This document shows positions 16,330 to 25,054 of a stretch of DNA of 64,000 nt, one piece after another. The number at the start of each line of letters is the position of its first letter. Position 1 is the first letter of the stretch. A program made the position numbers and the translations under genes. The notes below the pieces were generated by a model. That model saw only the letters and a list, made by a program, of their open reading frames with translations, was not told the origin of the DNA and did not search any database. The stretch covers positions 1 to 64,000 of the forward strand of contig JAEDJT010000002.1 in NCBI GenBank assembly GCA_016296185.1, in the 5' to 3' direction. The stretch comes from Bacilli bacterium (lineage in GTDB: Bacteria > Bacillota_I > Bacilli_A > RF39 > UBA660).

Positions 16330-16694
16330 TGAATGCTAATGGTAAAAGATTAATAGATGCTAAATTGAATAGTTTAAGTAAATCTACTTTTAGAACTAGT
16401 TTTAAATTGAAACAAAAAGAAAGAGATTATATAGATAAAAATGGTTTGGATAAGATTAGAGAACATGCTTATTCATTTATTGAAAGTAAATTAGGAGATG
16501 CTTATCCTGTCAATGATGGAAGCCAAACTCCTACAAAGAATCATCCTGTTTTTATTGCACAACATGCAACTGCTAGTTGTTGTAGAGGGTGTCTTCAAAA
16601 GTGGCATCATATAAATATGGGTAAGGAATTAACTCGCAATGAAATTAATTATATTGTTGAGTTAATAATGGAATGGATAAAAAGAGAATATTAA
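16329..16694 (+). CDS. DUF4186 family protein
   Basis: A 121-residue small protein that I match to DUF4186. Landmarks are FRTSFKLKQKERDYI in the first third, a TPTKNHPVFIAQHATASCC core, RGCLQKWHHI with paired Cys and His that could bind a metal, and a C-terminal helix ending in MEWIKREY. No activity is established for the family. Its ATG overlaps the previous stop by one base, so translation is coupled. Confidence 0.8.
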   Translation: MNANGKRLIDAKLNSLSKSTFRTSFKLKQKERDYIDKNGLDKIREHAYSFIESKLGDAYPVNDGSQTPTKNHPVFIAQHATASCCRGCLQKWHHINMGKELTRNEINYIVELIMEWIKREY

Positions 16695-16710
16695 GAAAAG
16701 TTGGTGTAGT

Positions 16711-17778
16711 ATGGCTAATATTTATGATTATTTAGATAAATATGGAGATATATTATTTAGTGATAAAAAGTTTAATGAGATTGATGCTTGTATTTTATCT
16801 TGTATGTCTTATTTAGAATTAGATGGTATTGTTTCTAGTGGTAGAGAATATACAACTTTATTCTGGGCAATGAAAGAATTCTGTACTGATGAAAAGAGAA
16901 GAGAATATAATACTAGAGGTATTCCTCAAAAAGATATGTTCTATTTAGCTAAAGTATTAATGAATAAAAAAAGATATCAAAATATTCTTTTATATAATTA
17001 TGTATATAAGGTTACTTTTGATGAACAATTTGGCGCTTTAACTATGAAGTTAGATGATGGTACTACATTTGTTAGTTTTGAAGGAACTGATAATAATATA
17101 GTTGGTTGGGAAGAAGATACTAAATTGTGTTATTCTTATCCTGTTCCTTGTCAAATTGACGCTATTAAATATTTAGATAAAGCTATTACTATATTTGAAA
17201 AGAATGTAATTGTTGGTGGACATTCTAAGGGTGGCCATTTAGCTTTAATTGCATCTATGAATGCTAATTTCTTTGATAGAGATAAAATAAAAAAAATATA
17301 TAGTTTTGATGGACCTGGTTTAAGAAAACAAAATATTAATTCTTTAAAATATAAAAAAGTTGAAAAAAAATTAAATTTAATAATGCCCAATTATTCTATA
17401 GTTGGTTTATTATTACGTCATACTGATGATTTTACTGTTGTTAAATCTAATAAAAAAGGTATTAATGCTCATAATCCATTTAATTGGGAAGTTAAAGATG
17501 ATGAATTTGTTAGAACTGAATTGAGCAGTTTAAGTAAAAAGATTGATAATAGTTTAACTATTTGGTTAGATGATCATGATGATAAACACAGAAAACAAAT
17601 GTGCACAGCTATCTTTGATATATTTAGAGAATTAGAAATATATAAAACTAGAGATTTGTTATCTGTTAAAAATTTATTTTCTATTATAAAAAAATCTAGA
17701 AAGCTAGATGATGAAACTAAAGATATTTTATTAGATTTTATTAAATCTAATGTTAGTAGAATAAGAGAAAAAGAATAA
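16711..17778 (+). CDS. Mbeg1-like (DUF2974) alpha/beta-hydrolase
   Basis: A 355-residue lipase-like protein. The nucleophile elbow is GGHSKGGHL (Ser about residue 172). It is preceded by FVSFEGTDNNIVGWEED, a typical oxyanion/entry region, and followed by YSFDGPGL, which is characteristic of the Mbeg1-like group. A late HNPFNW segment probably contains the catalytic His. No signal peptide is visible, so it should be cytoplasmic. The substrate is unknown. It has been seen in other gut Firmicutes as a conserved protein of unknown role. It lies in the same operon as the DUF4186 gene. Confidence 0.8.
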   Translation: MANIYDYLDKYGDILFSDKKFNEIDACILSCMSYLELDGIVSSGREYTTLFWAMKEFCTDEKRREYNTRGIPQKDMFYLAKVLMNKKRYQNILLYNYVYKVTFDEQFGALTMKLDDGTTFVSFEGTDNNIVGWEEDTKLCYSYPVPCQIDAIKYLDKAITIFEKNVIVGGHSKGGHLALIASMNANFFDRDKIKKIYSFDGPGLRKQNINSLKYKKVEKKLNLIMPNYSIVGLLLRHTDDFTVVKSNKKGINAHNPFNWEVKDDEFVRTELSSLSKKIDNSLTIWLDDHDDKHRKQMCTAIFDIFRELEIYKTRDLLSVKNLFSIIKKSRKLDDETKDILLDFIKSNVSRIREKE

Positions 17779-17795
17779 ATAGTGGAGGTTTTGGT

Positions 17796-18104
17796 ATGGA
17801 CTTAAAAGATACATATAGATATTTAATTGGTGCATATTTCGGTATTAGAGAAATGGATGAATATTCTTCTAAAGAATATGTATTAAAAGATATTGAAGAT
17901 TATATTAAAGATTTCTTGTCTGTAAATGAAATTGATTTTGATATAGAAAAGGAAAAAGATGATGTTTTAGATAATGTATCTTTAAAGACTAAACTACAAG
18001 ATGCTTTAATTGTTTTACCAAAAGTTAATGCCACTTTAGAATTGACTTTATTAGTTAAAGCAAGATTAAAAAGAATTAGAGAAGAAGAATTGGAGGAAAT
18101 GTAA
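17796..18104 (+). CDS. Unrecognised 102-residue helical protein
   Basis: A small acidic protein, mostly helical (DLKDTYRYLIG start, then repeated Glu/Lys heptads, ending in RLKRIREEELEEM). It has no membrane segment and no cysteines. A good GTGGAGG ribosome site precedes it. Its stop codon overlaps the ATG of the next gene by one base, so the two are likely partners. I do not recognise a family. Confidence 0.75.
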   Translation: MDLKDTYRYLIGAYFGIREMDEYSSKEYVLKDIEDYIKDFLSVNEIDFDIEKEKDDVLDNVSLKTKLQDALIVLPKVNATLELTLLVKARLKRIREEELEEM

Positions 18105-19681
18105 TGGGAAGAGTTGATCCACAAAAACATGAAGAATTCTTAGCTATGATGAGGGATTATAATATTATTAATCCAATGATTCCTTTTAAAGATTCTTTTT
18201 ATTTATCTTCTAATATTAATAATATGGTTAATATTTATGAACCAAGTAAAGATATATGGATGATTAATTCTAAAGTTGATAATAAAGGTTGTTCTTTATA
18301 TCAAAAAGTAGTAGATAAATATTTTTATAGAGGGATTAATCCTGAACTATTTACTGGAAATGTTTTAAAAGTAATGTGCCCTTGTTTAGAATCTGTTCCT
18401 AGTGCAGATGGATCTAATAGAGCTTTAAAATATGCTTATAATTTTTCTTTAATGGCTTTATTAAGTCAAAAGAGTGCTTTTGTTGATAAAGAAAAAATGT
18501 TTGATGGAGTTTTACAATTAGATGAATTAGCTTTAGCAGATAAAGTTAAAAAAGAAATTGTTGAACTTCGTAATATGCATGGAGATGTTTTAAATAATGG
18601 TGTTAATTCTCCTCATTATGATGCTATTAATACTAGATTTAAACAAGCTGGTTTAATGATGAATAATAGTTTATTACAAAAGAATAAAGATATGTTTAGT
18701 AATATAGTGACTATTATTAGAAATATTAAAATAAATATAACTGAAAATAATTTGATACCTGAAAAAGAATTTATGGATTGTTTCGATATTGATAAGTTCT
18801 ATTTGATATATTGTAAATGTGTAGTTGATTTTGTTAACTATTTTGATCAAATGAGTAAAAATGCTGATGGTAAAGGTTATGTACATAATTGTTTTGCGTG
18901 TTTAGGTCAATATTTATATTTAATAGATGAATGTTTTAAAGATACTGATTATAATCCTATGATTAAGTATTTTGATTATAAAGAAAATAAATTCAAATTC
19001 TATACTATTAGAGATTTAAGAAAAGAATATGAAAAGATTGAAAGAGAACATAAGGATAATCTTCAAAGAGTGGAATTTAGTGCTGAACAAGCTAAAAAGA
19101 TGGGGGTAGTTCATAATATTGATGGTATAACTAATTTACTTAAGGTTACTAGTGAAAAAGATGCTGATATTATTAAAACTGGTTGGGATATTTTAGCTCC
19201 TGGTGAAACTGGTTCAAAAGTATCTAGCAAGAGTAGTGGAACAGTTGGTTCAAAAGCTCCTGCTAAAGTAGTTGAAACTGAAGATATTATTTTTAGAAAA
19301 ATGGTTTTTGAAAGAACTAATTATGCTGCTAAAATTGTAGGTAAAGATAGATTTGCTGGCTATATAGGATATATGTATTACAATGGAATTGTTGTGTTTG
19401 AAAAATTCTATGATGATGATAAATGTACTAAACCTGCTCAATCCAATGCAACATATGTTATGAAGATTGATAATTTTACTAAATTTGCTAAAATGAGTAA
19501 ATCTGAAATAATTGAGTTTATTAAAAATACTCAAACTGATGAAATTGATAGATTGTATCATAGTAAGAATTGGGAAAATAGATTACCTCGTGTTGTAAGT
19601 GGAGTTGAATATAGTCAAGAAGCTCAAATGATTATTGATACATTAATTGAATCTAATAAAAAGAATAATAAAACATTATAA
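18104..19681 (+). CDS. Unrecognised 525-residue protein
   Basis: A large soluble-looking protein without signal peptide or membrane helix. An N-terminal region to about residue 330 contains several cysteines (VMCPCLES, NCFACLG) and ends in a charged helical stretch rich in Glu and Lys. A serine-rich linker follows (about 360-385, GSKVSSKSSGTVGSK). A C-terminal domain of about 135 residues contains YIGYMYYNGIVVFEKFYD. I cannot assign either domain. Translation is coupled to the 102-residue gene, and a 156-residue gene follows after 14 bases. The linker suggests two folded modules joined in one chain. Confidence 0.75.
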   Translation: MGRVDPQKHEEFLAMMRDYNIINPMIPFKDSFYLSSNINNMVNIYEPSKDIWMINSKVDNKGCSLYQKVVDKYFYRGINPELFTGNVLKVMCPCLESVPSADGSNRALKYAYNFSLMALLSQKSAFVDKEKMFDGVLQLDELALADKVKKEIVELRNMHGDVLNNGVNSPHYDAINTRFKQAGLMMNNSLLQKNKDMFSNIVTIIRNIKINITENNLIPEKEFMDCFDIDKFYLIYCKCVVDFVNYFDQMSKNADGKGYVHNCFACLGQYLYLIDECFKDTDYNPMIKYFDYKENKFKFYTIRDLRKEYEKIEREHKDNLQRVEFSAEQAKKMGVVHNIDGITNLLKVTSEKDADIIKTGWDILAPGETGSKVSSKSSGTVGSKAPAKVVETEDIIFRKMVFERTNYAAKIVGKDRFAGYIGYMYYNGIVVFEKFYDDDKCTKPAQSNATYVMKIDNFTKFAKMSKSEIIEFIKNTQTDEIDRLYHSKNWENRLPRVVSGVEYSQEAQMIIDTLIESNKKNNKTL

Positions 19682-19695
19682 AAAGGGTTGATAAA

Positions 19696-20166
19696 ATGAA
19701 TTCATGGCTTAGCTATTTGAAATATAAGATATATGAAGATGTTAACACTGTTCTTCAATTGTTATTAATTGATAATAAAATACAAGGAACGAAGTATGAT
19801 ATTAATTATTTAGTTAATTTTATTAATGAAAATTTAACTACTATGTCTTTTTTCTTTATTAATGATTCTAGTTTTTTAATAGAAGGAAATCCGTTATCTT
19901 TAATTAAGGTAATTAATGATAATTTAAATGATAATGGAGAGAGAGTAGTTGTACTTGAAAATAATGTAGCTATTAATAAGTGGATTATTAGTGTTTATGA
20001 AGACTATGTTAAAGAGTATGATGTCAAAGAAAAATTAAATATCGAGATTAGTAATCATTTTAATTTTGATAATTCTAAGAAGTTATTGATAATTGGATCA
20101 AGAGCTTTCATAAATGAAACTAAGGATTCTATTAAGACTTCTTATGATACTTTAGTAGATGAATAA
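19696..20166 (+). CDS. Unrecognised 156-residue protein
   Basis: A soluble-looking protein with alternating helix and strand predictions by eye: LQLLLIDNKIQG, VVVLENNVAINKW and KKLLIIGSRAFINET. No known motif is apparent. It is the last gene of the group that starts at 15469. No good terminator follows; instead the promoter of the structured RNA lies 29 bases downstream. Confidence 0.7.
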   Translation: MNSWLSYLKYKIYEDVNTVLQLLLIDNKIQGTKYDINYLVNFINENLTTMSFFFINDSSFLIEGNPLSLIKVINDNLNDNGERVVVLENNVAINKWIISVYEDYVKEYDVKEKLNIEISNHFNFDNSKKLLIIGSRAFINETKDSIKTSYDTLVDE

Positions 20167-20194
20167 AAAAATAAAAAAAATTTTAAAAATACTA

Positions 20195-20223
20195 TTGACA
20201 AGTATAAATTTAAATAGTATACT
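20195..20223 (+). promoter_or_regulatory. Strong sigma-A promoter of the structured RNA
   Basis: A perfect TTGACA at 20195-20200, 17 bp, then TATACT at 20218-20223. This is one of the best promoters in the window, yet no ribosome site with a credible gene follows. Confidence 0.85.
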
Positions 20224-20229
20224 AAGGTT

Positions 20230-20628
20230 ACTTAATAGTAATGTAGCATACAGATGATGCAAATATTACATTATTAGTTAGCCCTGTGATATTGATGGTT
20301 TCTAATTATCATATCACATTAATATTAATAAAGTATCTTAATCAATACTTATTAATGATCGGCTAACATAATAAGTAATGCATCTTTTAGTAAGCAGAAT
20401 GATAATTAAACAATACTTAAAAGTATCGTTAAATTACATTGACTTACATTTTATGATTAATTATTTTTTACTGTTATTGCTAACTTATCAGGCTGTTAAG
20501 TGTGTACGTACTCAAATGCCGAATTTTAAATTGATAAGTGCTTATAGATACTATCGTCAATAGTTGATATAAGTTTAATTAGCTCGGCGAAAAAATATAT
20601 TGTTTTGACGGACAATATATTTTTTTTG
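20230..20628 (+). ncRNA. Unassigned structured RNA, about 400 nt, with own promoter and terminator
   Basis: The stretch has no credible gene but strong self-complementarity. A long interrupted stem joins 20256-20283 to 20361-20384 (about 23 bp: GTTAGCC with GGCTAAC, TTATTA with TAATAA, ATTAC with GTAAT, GATGC with GCATC). It encloses two hairpins, 20285-20292 with 20311-20318 (8 bp) and 20324-20336 with 20345-20356 (12 bp, one bulge), giving a three-way junction. A 3' domain has 20483-20490 with 20532-20539 (8 bp) and a hairpin 20541-20546/20568-20573 plus 20550-20554/20560-20564 with a GAT/TGA internal loop. I found no RNase P, tmRNA, SRP or T-box signature. The family is unknown. Confidence 0.75.
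20590..20628 (+). terminator. Terminator of the structured RNA
   Basis: A 12-13-bp perfect stem, 20591-20603 with 20612-20624, loop TTTGACGG, ending in a run of eight T's. Confidence 0.9.
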
Positions 20629-20647
20629 TCTTAAAAATGGATAATAT

Positions 20648-20681
20648 AAAAAGACTAGTTTATTTACTAGTCTTTTTTTGT
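20648..20681. terminator. Bidirectional terminator at the convergent junction
   Basis: An 11-bp stem, 20648-20658 with 20667-20677, flanked by A's and T's, so it can work in both directions. The stop codon of the minus-strand symporter lies in the stem. Confidence 0.85.
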
Positions 20682-21944
20682 TATTTTGTTTTTAACTTTA
20701 TCGATAATTGTTTCTTTTTTATTCATCCAGTCTTTTCCGTCTACAATTCTTGATGTAATCATTGAAGATGCTGTATCACCAGTTACATTTAATAATGTTG
20801 CTGCTGGATCAATTATTGTTGCAATAATAGTTAAAATAGGTAATGCTGTCATTGGGAAACCCATCATTGTTAATATCATTGTTTCAGATATTGTACCACC
20901 ACCAACTGGTACAGCTGTAATTAATAGAGTAGCTATTAAGGATACTGCTAATACTTTACCAATAGATGGGGTAGTTCCGAATAAGTATACTAAGAACATT
21001 ATTTTAAATACACTTCCGATTACTGATCCATCTTTATGGAATGAAGTTCCTAGTGGAATCATTGTTTCGGCTACATCGTCTGAAACTCCAATTTTTTTAG
21101 CACATTTTACATTTACTGGTATAGATGCTGCTGATGAACATGTTGAAATAGATGTTGCTGCAGCAGGTAATATATTTGACCAGAATGCTTTTAATCCTTT
21201 TTTACCACCAGCTATAAATGCATATAATGAATATATTATAAAGAAATAAGCTATTGCTATTACTGTATAATATACAAATGTTTTTAAATATCCAACTGCT
21301 ATTTCGCTACCGAATGTTCCTACTAATGAAGCAAAGTAGCAACCTAATCCAATTGGTGCATATAACATTATTATATCTATAAATTTAAATACAACTTTAT
21401 TTGCTGCTTCTAATACGTTTAATAGTGGTTTTCCGTCTTCTCCTGATTTACTTAAAGCGATTCCGAATAGAATAGAGAATACTACTATTGCTAGGATTGA
21501 ATCTCTTGTAAGTAATAGTGAAAAATCTGATACACTAATTGCTTGAATTGTTCTTTCTATAATATTTAATTCAACTGATTCAGCTTCAGTTCCTGCATCT
21601 AATACTTCTAGTATTGTAGATGAATCTTTTGGATTAATTAACTTAAATGAATAAGTTGATACTAATCCGATTACTGCTGCAATTAATGATACTACTACAA
21701 AAGTACCGATAATTGATATCAATAGTTTTCCTAATCTTTTAGGTTGTTTTATTTTTGCTATTGATGTTGTGATTGTTAAGAATATTAATGGAACTATTAT
21801 TACAAATAATAAGTTCATAAATAATTCTCCGAATGGTGCTAGATAACTAGCTTTTTCTCCCCATATTATTCCTACGACAGCACCTATTATTAGACCTATT
21901 ACTAATAATATTGTTTGTTTGTAATTTGACCATATTTTTTTCAT
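20667..21944 (-). CDS. Dicarboxylate/amino acid:cation symporter (DAACS, SLC1-like)
   Basis: A 425-residue transporter of the glutamate/aspartate/dicarboxylate family. About eight membrane helices and two re-entrant loops are visible. The family hallmarks in order are the serine-rich hairpin AATSISTCSSAASIPV (about 275), HKDGSVIG in TM7 where homologues have the cation-binding motif, PVGGGTISETMILT in hairpin 2, and the DPAATLLNVTGDTASSMI substrate site in TM8. The TM8 Asp and Asn are present. It imports an acidic amino acid or dicarboxylate with Na+ or H+. The strong ribosome site is AGAGGAGGAAAG before the ATG. It is the only minus-strand gene in this area and is monocistronic. Confidence 0.93.
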   Translation of the reverse strand: MKKIWSNYKQTILLVIGLIIGAVVGIIWGEKASYLAPFGELFMNLLFVIIVPLIFLTITTSIAKIKQPKRLGKLLISIIGTFVVVSLIAAVIGLVSTYSFKLINPKDSSTILEVLDAGTEAESVELNIIERTIQAISVSDFSLLLTRDSILAIVVFSILFGIALSKSGEDGKPLLNVLEAANKVVFKFIDIIMLYAPIGLGCYFASLVGTFGSEIAVGYLKTFVYYTVIAIAYFFIIYSLYAFIAGGKKGLKAFWSNILPAAATSISTCSSAASIPVNVKCAKKIGVSDDVAETMIPLGTSFHKDGSVIGSVFKIMFLVYLFGTTPSIGKVLAVSLIATLLITAVPVGGGTISETMILTMMGFPMTALPILTIIATIIDPAATLLNVTGDTASSMITSRIVDGKDWMNKKETIIDKVKNKITKKD

Positions 21945-22071
21945 AGTCTTTCCTCCTCTTAATATAATGATATTCTTTGTCTCTTAATAATAAAAGTTAT
22001 TATATTCCACACTATATTAGTTAAGTTTAACAAAAATCCACAAATGTGTTATTATTTAGTTGGTGATATAT

Positions 22072-23613
22072 ATGAAGAAGAACTATATTAAAATGAATGA
22101 TAATGATGAACACTTAAGTTTAGGTAATTTATTTAGAATTATTAAGGAATTAAGTAAAAATAAATTTTCTGCATTACAAAGCGAAATATTTTGTTCTTTA
22201 TTTGATGTAGATAATATTAATGATACAACTGTTAATAATTATTGTGTTGGTTGTAGAAGTATTGGTGGAGAATATAAACAAATATTTTTAAATAAAAGTA
22301 ATAGGTATAAAAAAGATAAAACTGAATTTTGTAATAATATTATTCGTTTGTTATCTATTATTGATGGTAATGTTTATATTATAGATAATAATAAGATTGA
22401 GTTTATAAATAACAATAGTAGTGCTGAGTACTTAGCTAATAAGCTTTATAATATAGCTAAAAATGATAAAGATGTTAGTAATAGTTTAGTTGGTAATATT
22501 AAATCTTATATTCATGATTCAAATATATATGAAGCTTTAGTTGAGGAATTATTATTTATAGTTTTATATAAGAAACAACCAATATATGAAAATGAATTAA
22601 AAAAAGAAGTTTTAGATAATATACTAAATGATACTAGTATTAGTAGTTCTAGTTTACAAGAATACTTATCTTTAAAATTAAGGGAAGGTATTAATTATGA
22701 ATATTCGTTAAAACAATTAGCTTTATCTGGTAATGCTTATGCTAATTTTGAAATGGGTACTAATGAGTTTTATGGTTATTATGCAGGATATCCTAGATAT
22801 GATCATAGTTTAGAATATTTATCTAAAGCTGCTTCATTAGATCATGCAGGTGCTAATTATATGATAGGTAATATGTATATAAAAGGTTTGATTGGTAGCA
22901 TGAGTGATCTTGAACTAGAAAAAGGTTATAAGTATTTATTAAAAGCTTTTGAATTAGGTAATGTAGCTGCTTCTAATGTTATTGGTAATATGTATAGAAA
23001 TGGTATTCATCCTTTAAAGAAAGATATTAAAAAAGCCATTAAACATTATGAAATAGCTGCTGATAGTAATTATGTGTATGCATTTAATAATCTTGGTACT
23101 TTATATGAAGAACAAAATGATCTTACTAAAGCTTTTGAATACTATATGAAATCTGCTGCTTTAGGTGAAAGTTGGGCTTGTAATAAAGTTGGAGAATATT
23201 ATAGATTAGGATTATTAGAAAAAGATATGAGTAAAGCTTTTAATTATTATAATAAAGCTTTGGATAGTAATTATAGAGTTTTATGTTATTATGCGTATTA
23301 TAATTTAGCTTTATATTATTATTTAAATGGATATGATGATATTGTTCCTGTTAAGGATAAGGATACTGCTATTAAATATTTAACTATAGCTGGTAATAAT
23401 GGTTGTTATGATGCTTATATTAAATTATTTTATATCTATATTGATGAAATAATTAATGATAATAATAATTCTAATTATGATAATATGTTATTTGTTAAAA
23501 GTAAGATTGAAAACGATTCTAGATTTAATGAAGAATTAAAAATAGATATTGAAAATAAAATTAATGAGATAAAGAATAAGAAGAATGTAATAGATTTAAA
23601 TGTTGTGATATAA
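22072..23613 (+). CDS. Sel1-like (TPR-like) repeat protein
   Basis: A 513-residue protein. The N-terminal half is unrecognised, Asn-rich and charged. From about residue 215 to 430 it contains successive Sel1-like repeats, for example SLDHAGANYMIGNMYIKG, ALGESWACNKVGEYYR and similar units with A-x-NLG/NVIGN and KAFEYY helices. Such repeats form protein-binding solenoids. No enzymatic domain is visible and no signal peptide, so it should be a cytoplasmic scaffold. The start is ATG 22072 with GGTGAT; the in-frame TTG at 22060 overlaps that ribosome site. hemW follows after 21 bases. Confidence 0.85.
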   Translation: MKKNYIKMNDNDEHLSLGNLFRIIKELSKNKFSALQSEIFCSLFDVDNINDTTVNNYCVGCRSIGGEYKQIFLNKSNRYKKDKTEFCNNIIRLLSIIDGNVYIIDNNKIEFINNNSSAEYLANKLYNIAKNDKDVSNSLVGNIKSYIHDSNIYEALVEELLFIVLYKKQPIYENELKKEVLDNILNDTSISSSSLQEYLSLKLREGINYEYSLKQLALSGNAYANFEMGTNEFYGYYAGYPRYDHSLEYLSKAASLDHAGANYMIGNMYIKGLIGSMSDLELEKGYKYLLKAFELGNVAASNVIGNMYRNGIHPLKKDIKKAIKHYEIAADSNYVYAFNNLGTLYEEQNDLTKAFEYYMKSAALGESWACNKVGEYYRLGLLEKDMSKAFNYYNKALDSNYRVLCYYAYYNLALYYYLNGYDDIVPVKDKDTAIKYLTIAGNNGCYDAYIKLFYIYIDEIINDNNNSNYDNMLFVKSKIENDSRFNEELKIDIENKINEIKNKKNVIDLNVVI

Positions 23614-23634
23614 TTAATTTGGTAGGGTGATGTT

Positions 23635-24717
23635 ATGGATAGTTGTTATATTCATATTCCTTTTTGTAGAAGCATTTGTAGCTATTGTGACTTTTGTAAA
23701 TTACTATATAATGGTCCATGGGTTACAAAATATTTAAATGCTTTATTAATGGAAATTAATGATAGGTATCATGGAGAAAAAATTCATACTATGTATATTG
23801 GTGGTGGAACTCCGTCTATATTACAAGGTAAAGATTTAAGATACTTATTTGATATTCTTAATAAGATTGATTTATCTGAAGTTGAAGAATTTACTTTTGA
23901 ATGTAATTTAAATGATATAAATGAAGATATGCTTAGTATATTAAAAGAGAATGGTGTTAATAGATTAAGTATTGGTATAGAATCTTTTGACGAAAAAAAG
24001 CTTGAATTTATGGAAAGAAAACATGATTTTGATGATGCTAAAAATAAAATTGAATTATGTAGAAAAAAAGGTTTTGACAATATTAATGTTGATTTAATAT
24101 ATGGTATTCCTGGTGAAACATTAAAAGATTTAAAAAAAGATATTGGTTTGATTTTAAAATTAGAACCTGATCATATTAGTACATATTCTTTAATAGTTGA
24201 AGATAATACTAAGATTAGTAATAATGGAGTTATACCTATTCCTGAAGAATTAGATGCATCTATGTATGAAATGATATTAGATGAACTTGATAAAAAAGAT
24301 TATGAACATTATGAAATTTCTAATTTTGCTAAAAAAGGTAAAGAGAGTAAACATAATTTAAAATATTGGAATAATGAAGAATATTATGGGTTTGGATTAG
24401 GCGCTCATGGATACGTTAATGGTGTTAGATATCAAAACACTAGAAGTTTAACTGAATATTTTGAAGGCAAATATATATTAAGTTCTGAGTTACTTAGTTT
24501 AGAAGATAAAATGTATAATGAAGTTATGCTTGGTTTTAGAAAAATGGAAGGTATAAATTTACAAGATTTTTATAATAAATATGAAATCAATTTACAAGAA
24601 GCTTTTAATTTAAGGACCGCTATTAAAGAAAAAGAATTAATATATGAAGATGGTTATATATATATTAACCCTGATTATATTTATGTAATGAATGAAATAC
24701 TGATTAAAATACTTTAA
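23635..24717 (+). CDS. hemW: Radical SAM heme chaperone HemW
   Basis: A 360-residue coproporphyrinogen-oxidase-like radical SAM protein. The iron-sulfur cluster motif is FCRSICSYCDFC (CxxxCxxC plus the extra Cys found in HemW). The SAM motif is YIGGGTPSIL, and a NVDLIYGIPGET segment follows. The C-terminal HemW domain is present (NLKYWNNEEYYGFGLGAHGY). HemW inserts heme into target proteins; no coproporphyrinogen oxidase activity should be assumed. In Bacillus hemW lies between lepA and hrcA, and the order lepA...hemW...hrcA is kept here with insertions. Confidence 0.93.
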   Translation: MDSCYIHIPFCRSICSYCDFCKLLYNGPWVTKYLNALLMEINDRYHGEKIHTMYIGGGTPSILQGKDLRYLFDILNKIDLSEVEEFTFECNLNDINEDMLSILKENGVNRLSIGIESFDEKKLEFMERKHDFDDAKNKIELCRKKGFDNINVDLIYGIPGETLKDLKKDIGLILKLEPDHISTYSLIVEDNTKISNNGVIPIPEELDASMYEMILDELDKKDYEHYEISNFAKKGKESKHNLKYWNNEEYYGFGLGAHGYVNGVRYQNTRSLTEYFEGKYILSSELLSLEDKMYNEVMLGFRKMEGINLQDFYNKYEINLQEAFNLRTAIKEKELIYEDGYIYINPDYIYVMNEILIKIL

Positions 24718-24731
24718 TTAGTATTTTTTTG
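24706..24731 (+). terminator. Terminator of hemW, stop codon in the loop
   Basis: An 8-bp perfect stem, 24706-24713 with 24720-24727, loop TTAATT containing the TAA stop, then T's. Confidence 0.8.
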
Positions 24732-24740
24732 TGTTATAAT
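24732..24740 (+). promoter_or_regulatory. Extended -10 promoter of the 24.8-26.3 kb operon
   Basis: TG-T-TATAAT directly after the hemW terminator T-run; no clear -35. Confidence 0.6.
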
Positions 24741-24772
24741 AGTTGTAGATTAATAGTAAAGGAGTGTGTATT

Positions 24773-25054
24773 ATGGCTACAAAAAGTGATGCTAAAAAAA
24801 CAACTAAAAAAGCTAGTACAACAAAAAGTACTGCAACAAAAAGTACTTCATCTAAAAATGTAAGTAAATTTAAAGGAACAAGTAAAACATTTGAAAGATA
24901 TATGTCTGTTTGTAGATTTATAATTGTTTTATGTTCTATTCTTTTAGTTTCTAGTATATTCTTTATGGTAGGTTATGGATTTAAAGAAGAAACTGATAAA
25001 TATCCAGCTGTTATCGTAAAGACTGTTGAAGAGAGCGCTAATAATGAAGAGTGA
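24773..25054 (+). CDS. Small lysine/threonine-rich single-pass membrane protein
   Basis: A 93-residue protein. The N-terminal 35 residues are low complexity (Lys, Thr, Ser, Ala), a form seen in nucleic-acid-binding or disordered tails. One hydrophobic helix follows (about 53-75, FIIVLCSILLVSSIFFMVGYG), then a short outside tail. I do not recognise a family. The start is ATG 24773, eight bases after AAAGGAG. Its last 11 bases overlap the next gene, and the stop is TGA, which supports the standard code. Confidence 0.8.
   Translation: MATKSDAKKTTKKASTTKSTATKSTSSKNVSKFKGTSKTFERYMSVCRFIIVLCSILLVSSIFFMVGYGFKEETDKYPAVIVKTVEESANNEE

Noticed and set aside
20378..20563. A 61-codon plus-strand reading frame inside the structured RNA
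   Set aside because: It has no ribosome site, a composition unlike its neighbours, and lies across several RNA stems. I treat it as chance.
20230..20628. The RNA as RNase P, tmRNA, SRP RNA or a riboswitch
   Set aside because: The conserved core sequences of RNase P, the tRNA-like end and tag of tmRNA and the SRP Alu/helix 8 motifs are not seen. It is also not followed by a same-strand gene that it could control.
20686..21249. A 187-codon plus-strand frame antisense to the symporter
   Set aside because: It is a shadow of the minus-strand membrane protein, with no ribosome site; the minus-strand product has clear family motifs.
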